A stretch of 64,000 nt of DNA. Source: Synaphobranchus kaupii. Lineage: Eukaryota; Chordata; Actinopteri; Anguilliformes; Synaphobranchidae. Position 1 is the first letter of the stretch, and the number at the start of each line of letters is the position of its first letter. The stretch is from assembly GCA_029718625.1 (NCBI GenBank), contig CM056389.1, positions 16,358,296 through 16,422,295 on the forward strand. The letters run 5' to 3'. Both the position numbers and the translations under genes were made by a program. Shown here in pieces: positions 55,067 to 64,000 of this stretch. The notes beneath the pieces were generated by a model. That model ran no database searches and was not told the origin of the DNA. It worked only from the letters and a program-made list of their open reading frames with translations.

Positions 55067-55503
55067 TGTGCAACATTACATTGGGTGTACAATATTACAC
55101 TGGGTCAATATTACATTTGGTGTACAACATTACATTGGGTGTACAATATTACATTGGGTCAATATTACATTTGGTGTACAACATTACATTGGGTAAAATA
55201 CAACATATCTAGGATGACATTGGGTGTAGGCCTACAATGTGCAACATTACCATGGGTGTACAATATTATGTTGGGTATACAACATTACATTGGGTGTAAA
55301 ATCTAATATTTGGTGTACATTACATTAGGTGTACAACATTACATTGGGTGCACAGCATTATATTTGGTGTACAAAATTACATTGTGTACAACATTATATT
55401 GGGTGCACAGCATTATAGTTGGTGTACAACATTACATTAGGTGTACAACATTACATTGGGTGCACAGCATTATAGTTGGTGTACAACATTACATTGGGTG
55501 TAC
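55067..55503. repeat. Minisatellite of about 20-bp units
   Basis: About 20 degenerate units of ACATTACATTGGGTGTACA type, with variants ACATTTGGTGTACA and GCACAGCATTATA. Larger sub-arrays repeat (for example the block with GCACAGCATTATAGTTGG occurs twice near 55405 and 55460), so two levels of expansion are visible. Frames with YNITLG/HYIGC repeats are artefacts. Confidence 0.93.
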
Positions 55504-56520
55504 GGGTGTGTGAGCTACAAAGTATGGGAAAAGCCGACACTGAAAACAAGAGGCATGGATAATTCTTTCTCTCACAAGGGTGGACCATTACTTCAGGGAG
55601 ACGCCGAAAGGTTAAACATAAGATTTTGACCAAACGGGAGCTAGAGGGAAGAGAACAGGTAATGTTCACGCTTTGGGGAGCCAAGTTTCACCAACAGGAA
55701 ACTATTAAGAACGGGGCGGAAAAAGTTAAATCAAAATCGATCGTGATGGTCTGGCTTGCACAAGGACAGTTTTATTAACGGGTGTTAGGTAAGGGGGGGG
55801 GGTTTGTGCTTTTGCGACCTGTTCGCTGTAATATAGTTGCAGAAATATAAAATGGAAGGGGTTGGGGGACACACAATATAAAATACACAGGAGAACGGCG
55901 CTCTAAACCGAAAGCAGATGGGACTTCGGGGTGGAATATTTTCCGCTTGAAGTATGCGGCGCTCGTTTTAGCCCTCTTCTCACTGGGAGCTCTTCCAAAG
56001 GCTCGGAATCTGGAAGAACAAACCGTGTTTGGTGTCGCCGTGCAACAGGCTAGCACTCCCAGGCTAACGTTGGCTAGTCTTCCACACAGGTACGCGCAGG
56101 AAAGCACTGCGGTTTTCAAACAAACCCGATGCCCCCCACCCCCCCCCCCCCCCCCAACTTAGAGTAAACCCCCCGAATGGTGGTGCCAACAAAACAGGAT
56201 TAAATGAAAAATACAGGAACACAGCCCCCAGCTGTGAAGTGTGGAAAGACCAATGGAATTCAGTACCACAGCAGGACGAGAACACAAAGCAAAAAGCACT
56301 GAAGAGTAAAAACAACAACATTCGTGCATAATTCAAGCCACCACATATTGCACATGCTTCTTGCGCTGATGTTTCTTCCTCCCCGTTTCTGAAGGCAGTA
56401 TTCCAGAAGCTTTTTGTTGCTGAATTAGCACCAAGCCTGCACCACTATCCAAAATAATAACCCTGGTCACGAAAAAATATTATAATAAAATACATCAGCT
56501 GTACAGAGAGAAGTGTTTCC
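55504..56520. other. Moderately GC-rich intergenic DNA, no firm gene
   Basis: A plus frame near 55947 reads a signal-peptide-like KYAALVLALFSLGALPKA, but it begins at TTG with no upstream in-frame ATG or acceptor that I can support. A donor-like CACAG/GTACGC follows at 56089. G- and C-homopolymers occur at 55792-55802 and 56138-56155. No gene is called. Confidence 0.35.
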
Positions 56521-57850
56521 TGTCATGGTTTGGCTGCCTTCCTTTCATCTCTGTGGTCGTTTCCTTTCGGAGCCACGTGAGGGCGCTCCTGCCTTATTTT
56601 TTCCGCCGCCTGTGCGGGGTTTTTCCGCTTACCGGCAATTATCTGGCGCACCTGTTTCAGGTTTCCCGCTGGCTATATAAGCACGGTGCTTCCTGTTTCC
56701 GGTGCTTTGGTGTTTTCATTGCCACTACAAAAAGCCAGTATGGATATAGAAATACAGACAACCTCTTATCCTTTTATTCAAAAGAACATGCGGGACTTGT
56801 CTGTTAAGTTTTCTGTTTAGGATTCTTGTTTTTTCACTTTATTTCCTTCCTTGGTTTTTCTCTCCTGTCTGCTGCTAGACAGTACCTTGGTTTTTTTCCT
56901 GTCTCATTTTGCCTCTTTGTTTTGTTTTGTGCTCTCCCAGTTTTTAGAGCTAGAGGCTCCTTATCTGTTTTGTTCGCCCGTTCAACTGGGTTGCTATTAT
57001 TTTGGTTTTCGCCTGGATTATTTCCCCTGACTTTTTATTTCTCTGCTTGAGTCTGCGAGCTGCGCCCTATTCTCTTAGGTCGCTATTATTTCGGCTTACG
57101 CCGAGAGTTTTTTCCCTATCTTTTTTATTTTGCTTGAGTCTGTGAGCTTTGCCCTATTTTTGGGCTCGTTATTATTTTGGGCTTTTAGCCGGGAGGTTTT
57201 TTCCCGTTTCTTTTCTCTCTCTCCTTTCTTCTAGTGGATATCCACGTTTTGTGGATATCTTTCTCATCCCCTCTCTCTCGCGTCTGGTCCTCCTTTCTTT
57301 GGCAGTCTCGTCTCATCTTAAAGACGTTAAAACGAAAAAAAAAAACACGTTATTGGCTTAAAGGTTAACATCGTTTTTGTAAAGAAATAAATCCAATGCG
57401 ATTGAGCCTATCTCTTTTAAGCCAATAAACGATAGTTGTCTCCCCTTTTTTGACATTACTGTCTCATCTAAAAGACGTTAAAACTAAAAACTACCGGTCA
57501 CGTCTACATGTTTAATATTGGCTTAAAACTTAGTTTATCGTTTTGTGAAGAAATAAACCCAATATCGACATCTTTCGGACTGTCAGGTAAACTATCCAGT
57601 TAGCCAGCTATTTTGCCAACATATTGGTTATTCAAACGGTATCTTTCTTGATGAAATAAACTATTAATTGATTATTAAAACAACAATAATCGTGAGCTTG
57701 TTTATGCACTACAAGAGCCGCCCGATAAAGGGCGCCCCTTTTTTGACAGTACTTTCTAATCTAAAAGACGTTAAAACAAAAAAACTACCGGTCACATCTA
57801 CATGGTTATTGGCTTAAAAGTTAGCTTATCGTTTTGTGAACCTAATAAAT
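56521..57850 (+). mobile_element. LTR-like block with internal repeats
   Basis: It starts TGTCATGGTTTGGCTGCC, the same first dozen bases as the LTR-like insertion at 45.5-47.5 kb. It has a matching layout: GGTTTCCCGCTGGCTATATAAGCACGG gives a TATA box near 56675. Downstream are three copies of an 85-90-bp unit (GTCTG(C/T)GAGCT...GCTATTATTT, 56985-57230). Then come three copies (near 57308, 57463 and 57752) of a block starting CATCTAAAAGACGTTAAAAC and ending at AATAAA. No right boundary or target duplication was found and no pol is present. Confidence 0.5.
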
Positions 57851-58326
57851 ATAATATGTTCAATGGTATGTGCCAGAATAATATCCGTATGTTGATCACA
57901 AAAATGTCTGGTTTCCGCCCGATAACAGGGTTCGGTACGCTAACATTGTTAACCAACTTGTTTTGTTTAAACTCAAACTTTAAAGGGCTATTTCTCAGTT
58001 TCGATGTTTCAGACGGTCCAATTTAAAATCTTAATAACTTCGCTTTGGAATATCCGATTTGAAAAAAGAAAGCGGAGTTGTAAAGTGCAAGGTCTATGTT
58101 TTACTAATATACCAATAACTCAAAATTGACCTCTTGCCCAATTCCGCCTGGTTTTGACATACCGCATCACATATAACCAGTATGACGACTGTGATCTTTC
58201 TCCCCCTTTTTCCAGGTATGACGTTTTTATTTAATTCTTACTGGAGTTAAAATATAACCGTGAGAATGGGCAAATACTAACGAAGTTGATGTGATGTTGG
58301 TAAAGTTAATTCTAGCTTTTGCCCAG
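57851..58326. other. AT-rich DNA, no gene seen
   Basis: Contains a 50-bp word (CCAGTATGACGACTGTGATC, CTTTCTCCCCCTTTTTCCAGG) at about 58175-58218 that recurs at 59160-59203. Nothing genic. Confidence 0.4.
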
Positions 58327-58720
58327 TTTCTACCGAATGGAAAACATGCTAGCTTAATGAGCCCCAAATGGCTATATTAAGGTTATGGTAGGCTCGAACG
58401 AAATGTGCATTGTGGCTTGTTAGCACAGTTGATAAAACGGTATTAATTTCTTTGTGCTTATATTAATGTAATAACGTGCGGTTTAATTATCGTTATTTGT
58501 ACTTGTTTGTTTGAAAGTTTTCTACCGAATGTACTGAAAATGCATGCTAGCTTACTGAGCTAAGACGGCCATTTTGGGATCACACTAGGTCCACGTGAAA
58601 TGTGCGTGATGTCTGTTAGCACAGCTCAGAACAGTAGTTTGTGCTTGTGTGCTAAGCTAATGCTCTTTTACGGTAATAACTCGCAGTATATATTCGTTGC
58701 TTGCATTTATTTGTAGAGTT
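58327..58720. repeat. Old tandem duplication of about 200 bp
   Basis: Two diverged copies share TTTCTACCGAATG, ATGCTAGCTTA(A/C)TGAGC, AAATGTGC(A/G)T, GTTAGCACAG and TTTGTGCTT words in the same order. No coding content. Confidence 0.65.
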
Positions 58721-59469
58721 ACGAAGATATTTGATGCATTTGAGAACGTATTATGTTTGTCACTATAGACGTTATAAAGAACTATTTCGTAATTGAGAGG
58801 AGATAAAGGGAAAAGAATATATATAAAGTTAAAGTGTAAATTAGATAATCAATTGAACCAAACTGAAACAAAATGTAAAGTAGTATGGGTTCTAGTAAAT
58901 ATTTCAGGAATATAAAGGGTGTTGAATTAAGATTTAAATCAAGGAGTTATTCAAGTTATACTGATGTTACTTACCTGTGACAGTGTAGCTACTTTATAAG
59001 TAATGGTGGTTATTATTTGAACTGTGACTGCTAAGAAACACTGTAAAGACCAAATAGATTGTGGAAACGGTGTACAAGTGTCCTGAAAATGTGATTTATA
59101 AGAAATGTAAATGTTTAATTGCTGAATGATTCCTGATAAAGATTTTGATGAGGAAACATAACCAGTATCACGACTGTGAGCTTTCTCCCCTTTTTTCAAG
59201 GGTGTAACATACACACCATCAAAACCACAGCTAACCCCTCTCTCTGGCTCATGCAAATTTAGGAATACCAAAAACATTCCTACTGCGTTCTGAAATAGGA
59301 CAAAACTATGTTGAACAAGACATGTACTGTATGTACTATCACCTTTAATTTTGACCTTTATTTGAAAGTCAACTGGGACATTCTTTGTGTCATTTAGTAA
59401 CGGCCAAGGGATTGTTTAGCCAATCAGCTGTAAGCGAGGAGGGGCTTATTGGGTTTCCAGATTGACAGA
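58721..59469. other. AT-rich intergenic DNA, no gene seen
   Basis: Carries the second copy (59160-59203) of the word at 58175. Otherwise unique. Confidence 0.4.
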
Positions 59470-59775
59470 GCTAAATTGAAAATATGGCCAGTATACCAGG
59501 GTGAAACCCCTCTACACTTTAAATAATTGGCATGAGATCGTAGAATGATTGCAGTGAAACCTGACCTTGGTTTTCAGTCCCATCCGAAAGGCAGATTCTC
59601 GAGAGGAATGTCCCCACCATTATGGCTCTGGGGAATTGGATAGACTTGATCCAAAAGGAAAAGCATTCTCTTCCCGGTTTACCAGTAGAAATATGATTTT
59701 CCCAGGAGGTTTCCATTGAGCTACAGTCCCAGTCTCATTAGCTTTGGCCGTTAGCCACGATAAGGCTACAGGGCG
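59470..59775 (-). mobile_element. Old 5S-derived SINE3 copy
   Basis: Aligns with the 47.6-48.2 kb SINE3 in the same orientation: CAGGGTGAAACCCCTCTAC, GGCATGAGATC, CAGTCCCATCCGAAAGGC, then TCCCAGGAGGTTTCCATTGA, matching its CCGAAAGACGG and GGTCTCCCATCCA regions. The 5S-like end is heavily mutated. Much older than the first copy. Confidence 0.6.
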
Positions 59776-62470
59776 GAATATCCACATTTCACAAAACATT
59801 TCCAGAATGTTCTGGAACATTATGATTAGAGTTGTATTGTATTTGATTAAAGAACATTATGTTGAAAGGTGTTCCTCAGCCAGAACATTTCAATGTCCCA
59901 GACAACTCCTTTGTCACAGAAAAAGGTTCCCAATTAAGATTTTACTACCAATGCCCCCTGATGGATGATCTTATCATGGAAAAAAGAGATCAAATTTTCA
60001 GAATGGATTGGCTGCTTTTTTTTTTTTTTTTTTTACATTTCTGATTTTATTATGAATTAATATGATGACCATCCAAAATTAGTTTGAAGGATTTACTTAG
60101 AAAATACACTAAAAATGTCAAAACTGATTAGAGTGAAATCATCACAGCTCATTTAATACTAAGATATTACATAAAACATTCTCAGGGATTTGCAAAAAAT
60201 ACAAAAATACAAAAAAAAAAATATATATTACCAGCACCTAAAGAGTTAAAGTAATTCAAATCTGCATCTCATCTCAAGTACAGTGCAGCCAGTAGCAGTA
60301 TTGGGGAGTAGTTTAATTACATTTTGGAGCAGTTTGCTGGTAGTTCAATTACATTCAAATTTGTGTAGCGTTTGTAGTATTTAATTATATTTTTGTAATT
60401 TTGAGGTGTAATTAACTACAGGAACTTCCAAGAACTTTTGGCCCTAAAAAATCCAAACTCCTTTCCAAAATATCGCCTTCTCTCTTTTCCCTCTAATCCT
60501 AATCCTTTTCCCACTCTGTCCCACTCCACTATAGTTGCCAACAGTCAACTGCCAAATGTCACATTGCTGGTTCTCCCCAATGAGCTGTATAGTGGTTTTC
60601 CCCGTGTACAAAAAGAAGACATTGCTCACACACACTTCATGTCTGGGAAACATGATAATTTTATATTTTTCATCATATATATTTTTACAAGGTAGTTTGA
60701 ACTACATTTTGAATATTGTAGTTTTGTAAGCTACATTTCTCATTAGAGTAACATAGCTGTAGTATAACTACTTTCAGTGTGAAGTAATTGGTAGTTTGTA
60801 TACAACTATGCTTTCAGAGTAGTTTGCCCACACTGGTCAGTAGTGAGGTCAACAGGCTCTGGCCCATGTTTGAGGTGTATGTTCAGCTTCAGTGTTTTGT
60901 GCACTGCAGTAGATTCCTGTCTCCACTTGACAACCAATAATTCTAAATTGGGGAGGAAAAAAATGAGAACTTAAATTTATTGAAGAATGACAGAATGACA
61001 AATAATATGATGGAAAAAAAGCTCACAAAAACCAGACAAATTGCTCTTGCTTCATGGATCAGAGGAAAAATAATAAAATTCCTGATTGTAAGTAAGGTTT
61101 TTTCTTTCAGAAAATATTGTTTTTGGCAAGACAAAAAGGTAATGTTTATCATCACTGAAGGGGAAAATGTAATAATATTAGTAATTATATCACTTTTTTA
61201 CTCATAAAATATTTTATGAATTATTTAAAAAATAAAATCAGATGGCATTTTTGCTATTTATTTATTGTTGGTGATGTGGTGTAGTGCATGGTTGGAACAA
61301 ATTCCGACAGATTTTGTGGCACTCACCTTATCTAGCGTGACCAGGTTGATACGCTGATGTGCAATAACCTTAACTTCCATTGATGTACTTTGCTAGTCAC
61401 CCATTGGTCAGTTACTTCTGATGACTCAGTCCCCTGTAGGTGGCACTCCAACTGGAGGCAGTGAGCCAAGTAAACTCGACCTTTGGCCTACGAGTTTGTG
61501 CTGGCTAAGATTTGGTGCAACCAATCAGGTGGCGGGAAACAAATCTCCAGAAACGGTAACTAACCTCCCTTTCCAGATGCTCTAGAGAGAGTGTGTGTCT
61601 GGGGTGTAAGTGACCTACTTAGCAACAGCGATTGAGCCAAGATGGCGGTTAGCCATAAGTCTACCCAGACGGGGGTGAATGATCCCAGAATTCTCTGGCT
61701 TCTCCCATTTGGAATAACAGAAAAAATGATTGTTAGGTAGAAACAAAACAGTTCTGTTTTTTTTTTTTCAATTATATGTTAATTATCAAAGGTACATTTT
61801 TGAATAATTTAAAATTACTAAGTAAGGCATAAAGTATCTCATTTTCTAATACCCAAGTCACCTCGATCAGTCTGACTACACCTGTCTGCCTGCCAACACA
61901 CCTGGCATTGCATACCTGTCCAGACACCTGGGCCCTAGCCTTGGATAATCTATTGTTCAGGCATAAATGTAAAAAGCTGAGGCTTGTAACACCAGTAGAA
62001 CATCAAAAACAAAAAAAAAAACAAGAGATCTTGACAATAGTTCATGAATTCATTACTGTGATTCATTGCATCCAGTTTCGATGCATGGACACCGGAAAAG
62101 CACCAGAGATACACACACACACAAGCATTGTCCCACTCTCCCAGTTGGACGATGGCCTTGCGCCCATGCCTTGTCACCGCCCGTCTCGTTGGCTCTAACA
62201 AAGGGGACCTTGTGCACTGAGAAGTAAGGCCTTGCTGGCTGGTCTGTTAAATAACCGCTAGTTTAACAATCCCAAACATTGTGCTCCTCACTTCACCAGC
62301 TTCCGAATGGGCGGTAGCGTTGGCACGACCAATAGCTTCATAATCAACAAAACTGATTTAAGGGCCAGAGAAAGCATTTCTGGTCGGTTATTACTAAGAC
62401 TTCTACATACAGTCCCGAGCCAGCTCTCTGGGAGGTAAATGATGAACTCTGTCACCAGATGGCCTCCTCT
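59776..62470. other. AT-rich intergenic DNA, no gene seen
   Basis: T-homopolymer at 60017-60034, A-rich runs and unique AT-rich sequence. At about 61630-61650 AGCCAAGATGGCGGTTAGCC resembles a YY1 site, and CCAATCAGGTGGCGGG lies near 61530. Together they could mark a weak promoter, but no exon follows that I can support. Confidence 0.35.
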
Positions 62471-62740
62471 TTACTTGAGGGTTTGGAAAGTCGATGAGCC
62501 GACTGAGCAGATTTTAATGTAAACCCTCCTTTGAGATCCCGCCCTCCGTAGGTAAGAAAGTGCAGAAAGAGCCAAATTCACTGCGACCGGTGTTCTCGTA
62601 ATGAATGGGATTTCAGCTTCCACTTCATCATCAGTCCTTTCAGGTTTCTTTCTGTTGCCTTCCACTTGCCTGTGGCCTACTTGCATCTTAATGTTCTTGC
62701 GGGCAAGCTGTACCATTCCTAAGAATTCTGCTTATCTGAA
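62471..62740 (-). other. Open frame of uncertain status
   Basis: On the minus strand a frame reads EFLGMVQLARKNIKMQVGHR and continues with a charged, helical composition (EGNRKKPERTDDEVEAEIP) to a stop near 62471. The composition looks protein-like, but I see no convincing acceptor or donor and no family match. It may be a pseudogene piece or chance. Confidence 0.2.
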
Positions 62741-64000
62741 CTATGTCCACCACAAGCTGTACAGTTTTCCAACCCATAATTCACTTGGGCACAGGACCTA
62801 AACAGAGGAGGGGGGGGGGGGGGGTGCTATTTTTATCTAACAAGATCCCTCCCCCTCCAAAGTCTTGCAAATATTCTCCAAAGATAATGAGAGTTAAATA
62901 AAAAAATAAAATAAACGTTTACTCTTTTTAAAAAAAATTTTTTAAAGGGTCCAACCAGCAGAATATTCTGCAATGCTTTAGAACTGTTTTCTTTGTGGAG
63001 CAAAGGGACGGAGAGAACAGCGGCGTGGCAACCTGAGACTTGAACCGGCAACCCCTACGGGCTGAAGCCCAGGCTCACAGACCTCTCCGCTGCTCTGGGG
63101 GTCCTGTCCTTTTAGCGTTCATCGAGCCATTAATTGTTACCTTTGCTTCAGTATTTCTCCGTACATATACACGGAAACATGTTCGTACTACTGAAATCAA
63201 GTTTCAACAATTTAAATCTGCAAATGTAAAACCCATGAGCTTTGTCTGAGGGTGTTTACGAATGTAAATGTTTACGCAAACGCATTTTCTCACCGATGTC
63301 TGTAGAGTCGTGGAATGGTTGGGGCAGTCGTTGATCTTCATCGAGGCAGCAAGGCAAGGTGCCACCTGGGTTTGATACTCCTCACACTCAGATGCAGAAC
63401 CCTGTGTGCTAACCGCAGGACCATACGCTGCTCTGCCAACATTTTTTGGAAGCAGACATACATACTGTGTGTATATAAATATATAGGAGCTTTCCTCGTA
63501 CAACCTCAGTCTCTCAAATGGATATTGAAATCTCAGTAGCTCAGTCGAGTTATTTTTGGGGTGTTTTTGCTGAAAACCCCAGTCACCCCCCCGTTTCCAA
63601 CCCTGCCAGCTGTCTGTCATTGGGCTTGGAAGGTTTGGAACCAATACGTCCCATTCAGGGGCCTAGCAGGTAGGTCCAGAACCAGGCCAAACCCAATGTT
63701 TATATGACTTTCAAGGCCCGGTCCAACCCCCGGAGGTGAACCCAACAACTCAACGTCCCAGGCCGCTCGCCCTCCCGTCTTTACCCCCAAAAACGAAACA
63801 CACTCCTGCAATGGAGCACAACATTGGGAATAACACGTAAGATGTGTGCCGCTTTTTGTCCGTACTGGACAAATGTTGGGTTCGCCTTGATAGAATGCCA
63901 GTGTGTTTCTGTCTCTGTGTCATTTCTTCATTTAGTAAATATTCGGGTTATATTTTCTCAATCATTTTCTGTCTTTCTCACACGAAGATATTTAAAAATT
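62741..64000. other. Intergenic DNA with possible SINE fragments, no gene seen
   Basis: A G-homopolymer lies at 62808-62823. Two GC-richer patches (63030-63110 and 63330-63440) include GACTTGAACCGGCAACCCC and, in inverse sense, GGTTAGCACACAGGGTTC and TATCAAACCCAGGTGGC, which resemble tRNA-derived SINE heads. They are too degraded to classify. No exon signal. Confidence 0.35.

Noticed and set aside
55085..55513. Frames with repeated YNITLG and HYIGC peptides
   Set aside because: Translations of the 20-bp minisatellite.
55947..56162. Secreted-protein-like frame (KYAALVLALFSLGALPKA)
   Set aside because: It starts at TTG, has no upstream in-frame ATG or supported acceptor, and ends in a C-homopolymer.
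63204..63644. A 146-codon minus-strand frame
   Set aside because: It overlaps a SINE-like fragment and A/T-rich DNA; composition varies along its length and no domain is visible.

Overview
This window looks like a vertebrate nuclear genome, almost certainly a ray-finned (teleost) fish. It has small exons with GT-AG junctions in long introns, and very dense CA/TG, GA/CT and ATT microsatellites. It also carries fish-typical repeats: Tc1-like, hAT and fold-back DNA elements, an L2-type LINE with a YADD reverse transcriptase, LTR fragments, tRNA-derived SINEs and a 5S-rRNA-derived SINE3. There is no bacterial-style gene packing, operon or CRISPR array.

Region 1 (1 to about 12.3 kb) is the 5' part of a minus-strand gene that I identify as arfip2 (arfaptin-2, a BAR-domain Arf/Arl1/Rac1 effector of the trans-Golgi). 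The start exon (10970-11077) and the next conserved exon (2855-2963) join in phase 0, and their protein matches the arfaptin-2 N-terminus closely. Between them is an in-frame 33-nt cassette microexon (7314-7346) flanked by complementary dinucleotide repeats. A possible further exon touches the left edge; the BAR-domain exons lie outside the window. A CpG-rich stretch with short tandem repeats (11.74-12.5 kb) is the likely promoter area.

Region 2 (12.5 to 37.8 kb) has no gene I can support. It holds a second CpG-rich patch (15.1-15.8 kb), a solo-LTR-like block, internally deleted Tc1 elements, hAT MITEs with readable 8-bp target duplications, a long-TIR element with a perfect 9-bp target duplication (32.46-32.96 kb) and a large fold-back element (37.3-37.7 kb).

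Region 3 (37.85 to 40.9 kb) is a second minus-strand gene. Seven exons have mutually compatible phases. They encode an acidic coiled-coil protein with a 63-residue internal repeat and a basic, tryptophan-rich C-terminal part. I do not recognise it.

Region 4 (41 to 64 kb) is transposon-rich. An L2 LINE (43.6-45.0 kb) is followed by a 377-bp palindromic element expanded to 3.5 kb by three separate insertions: an LTR-like element, a SINE3 and a TA-flanked MITE. Beyond it are minisatellites, a second LTR-like block with repeated polyadenylation motifs (56.5-57.9 kb), an old SINE3 copy, and long stretches in which I see nothing genic.
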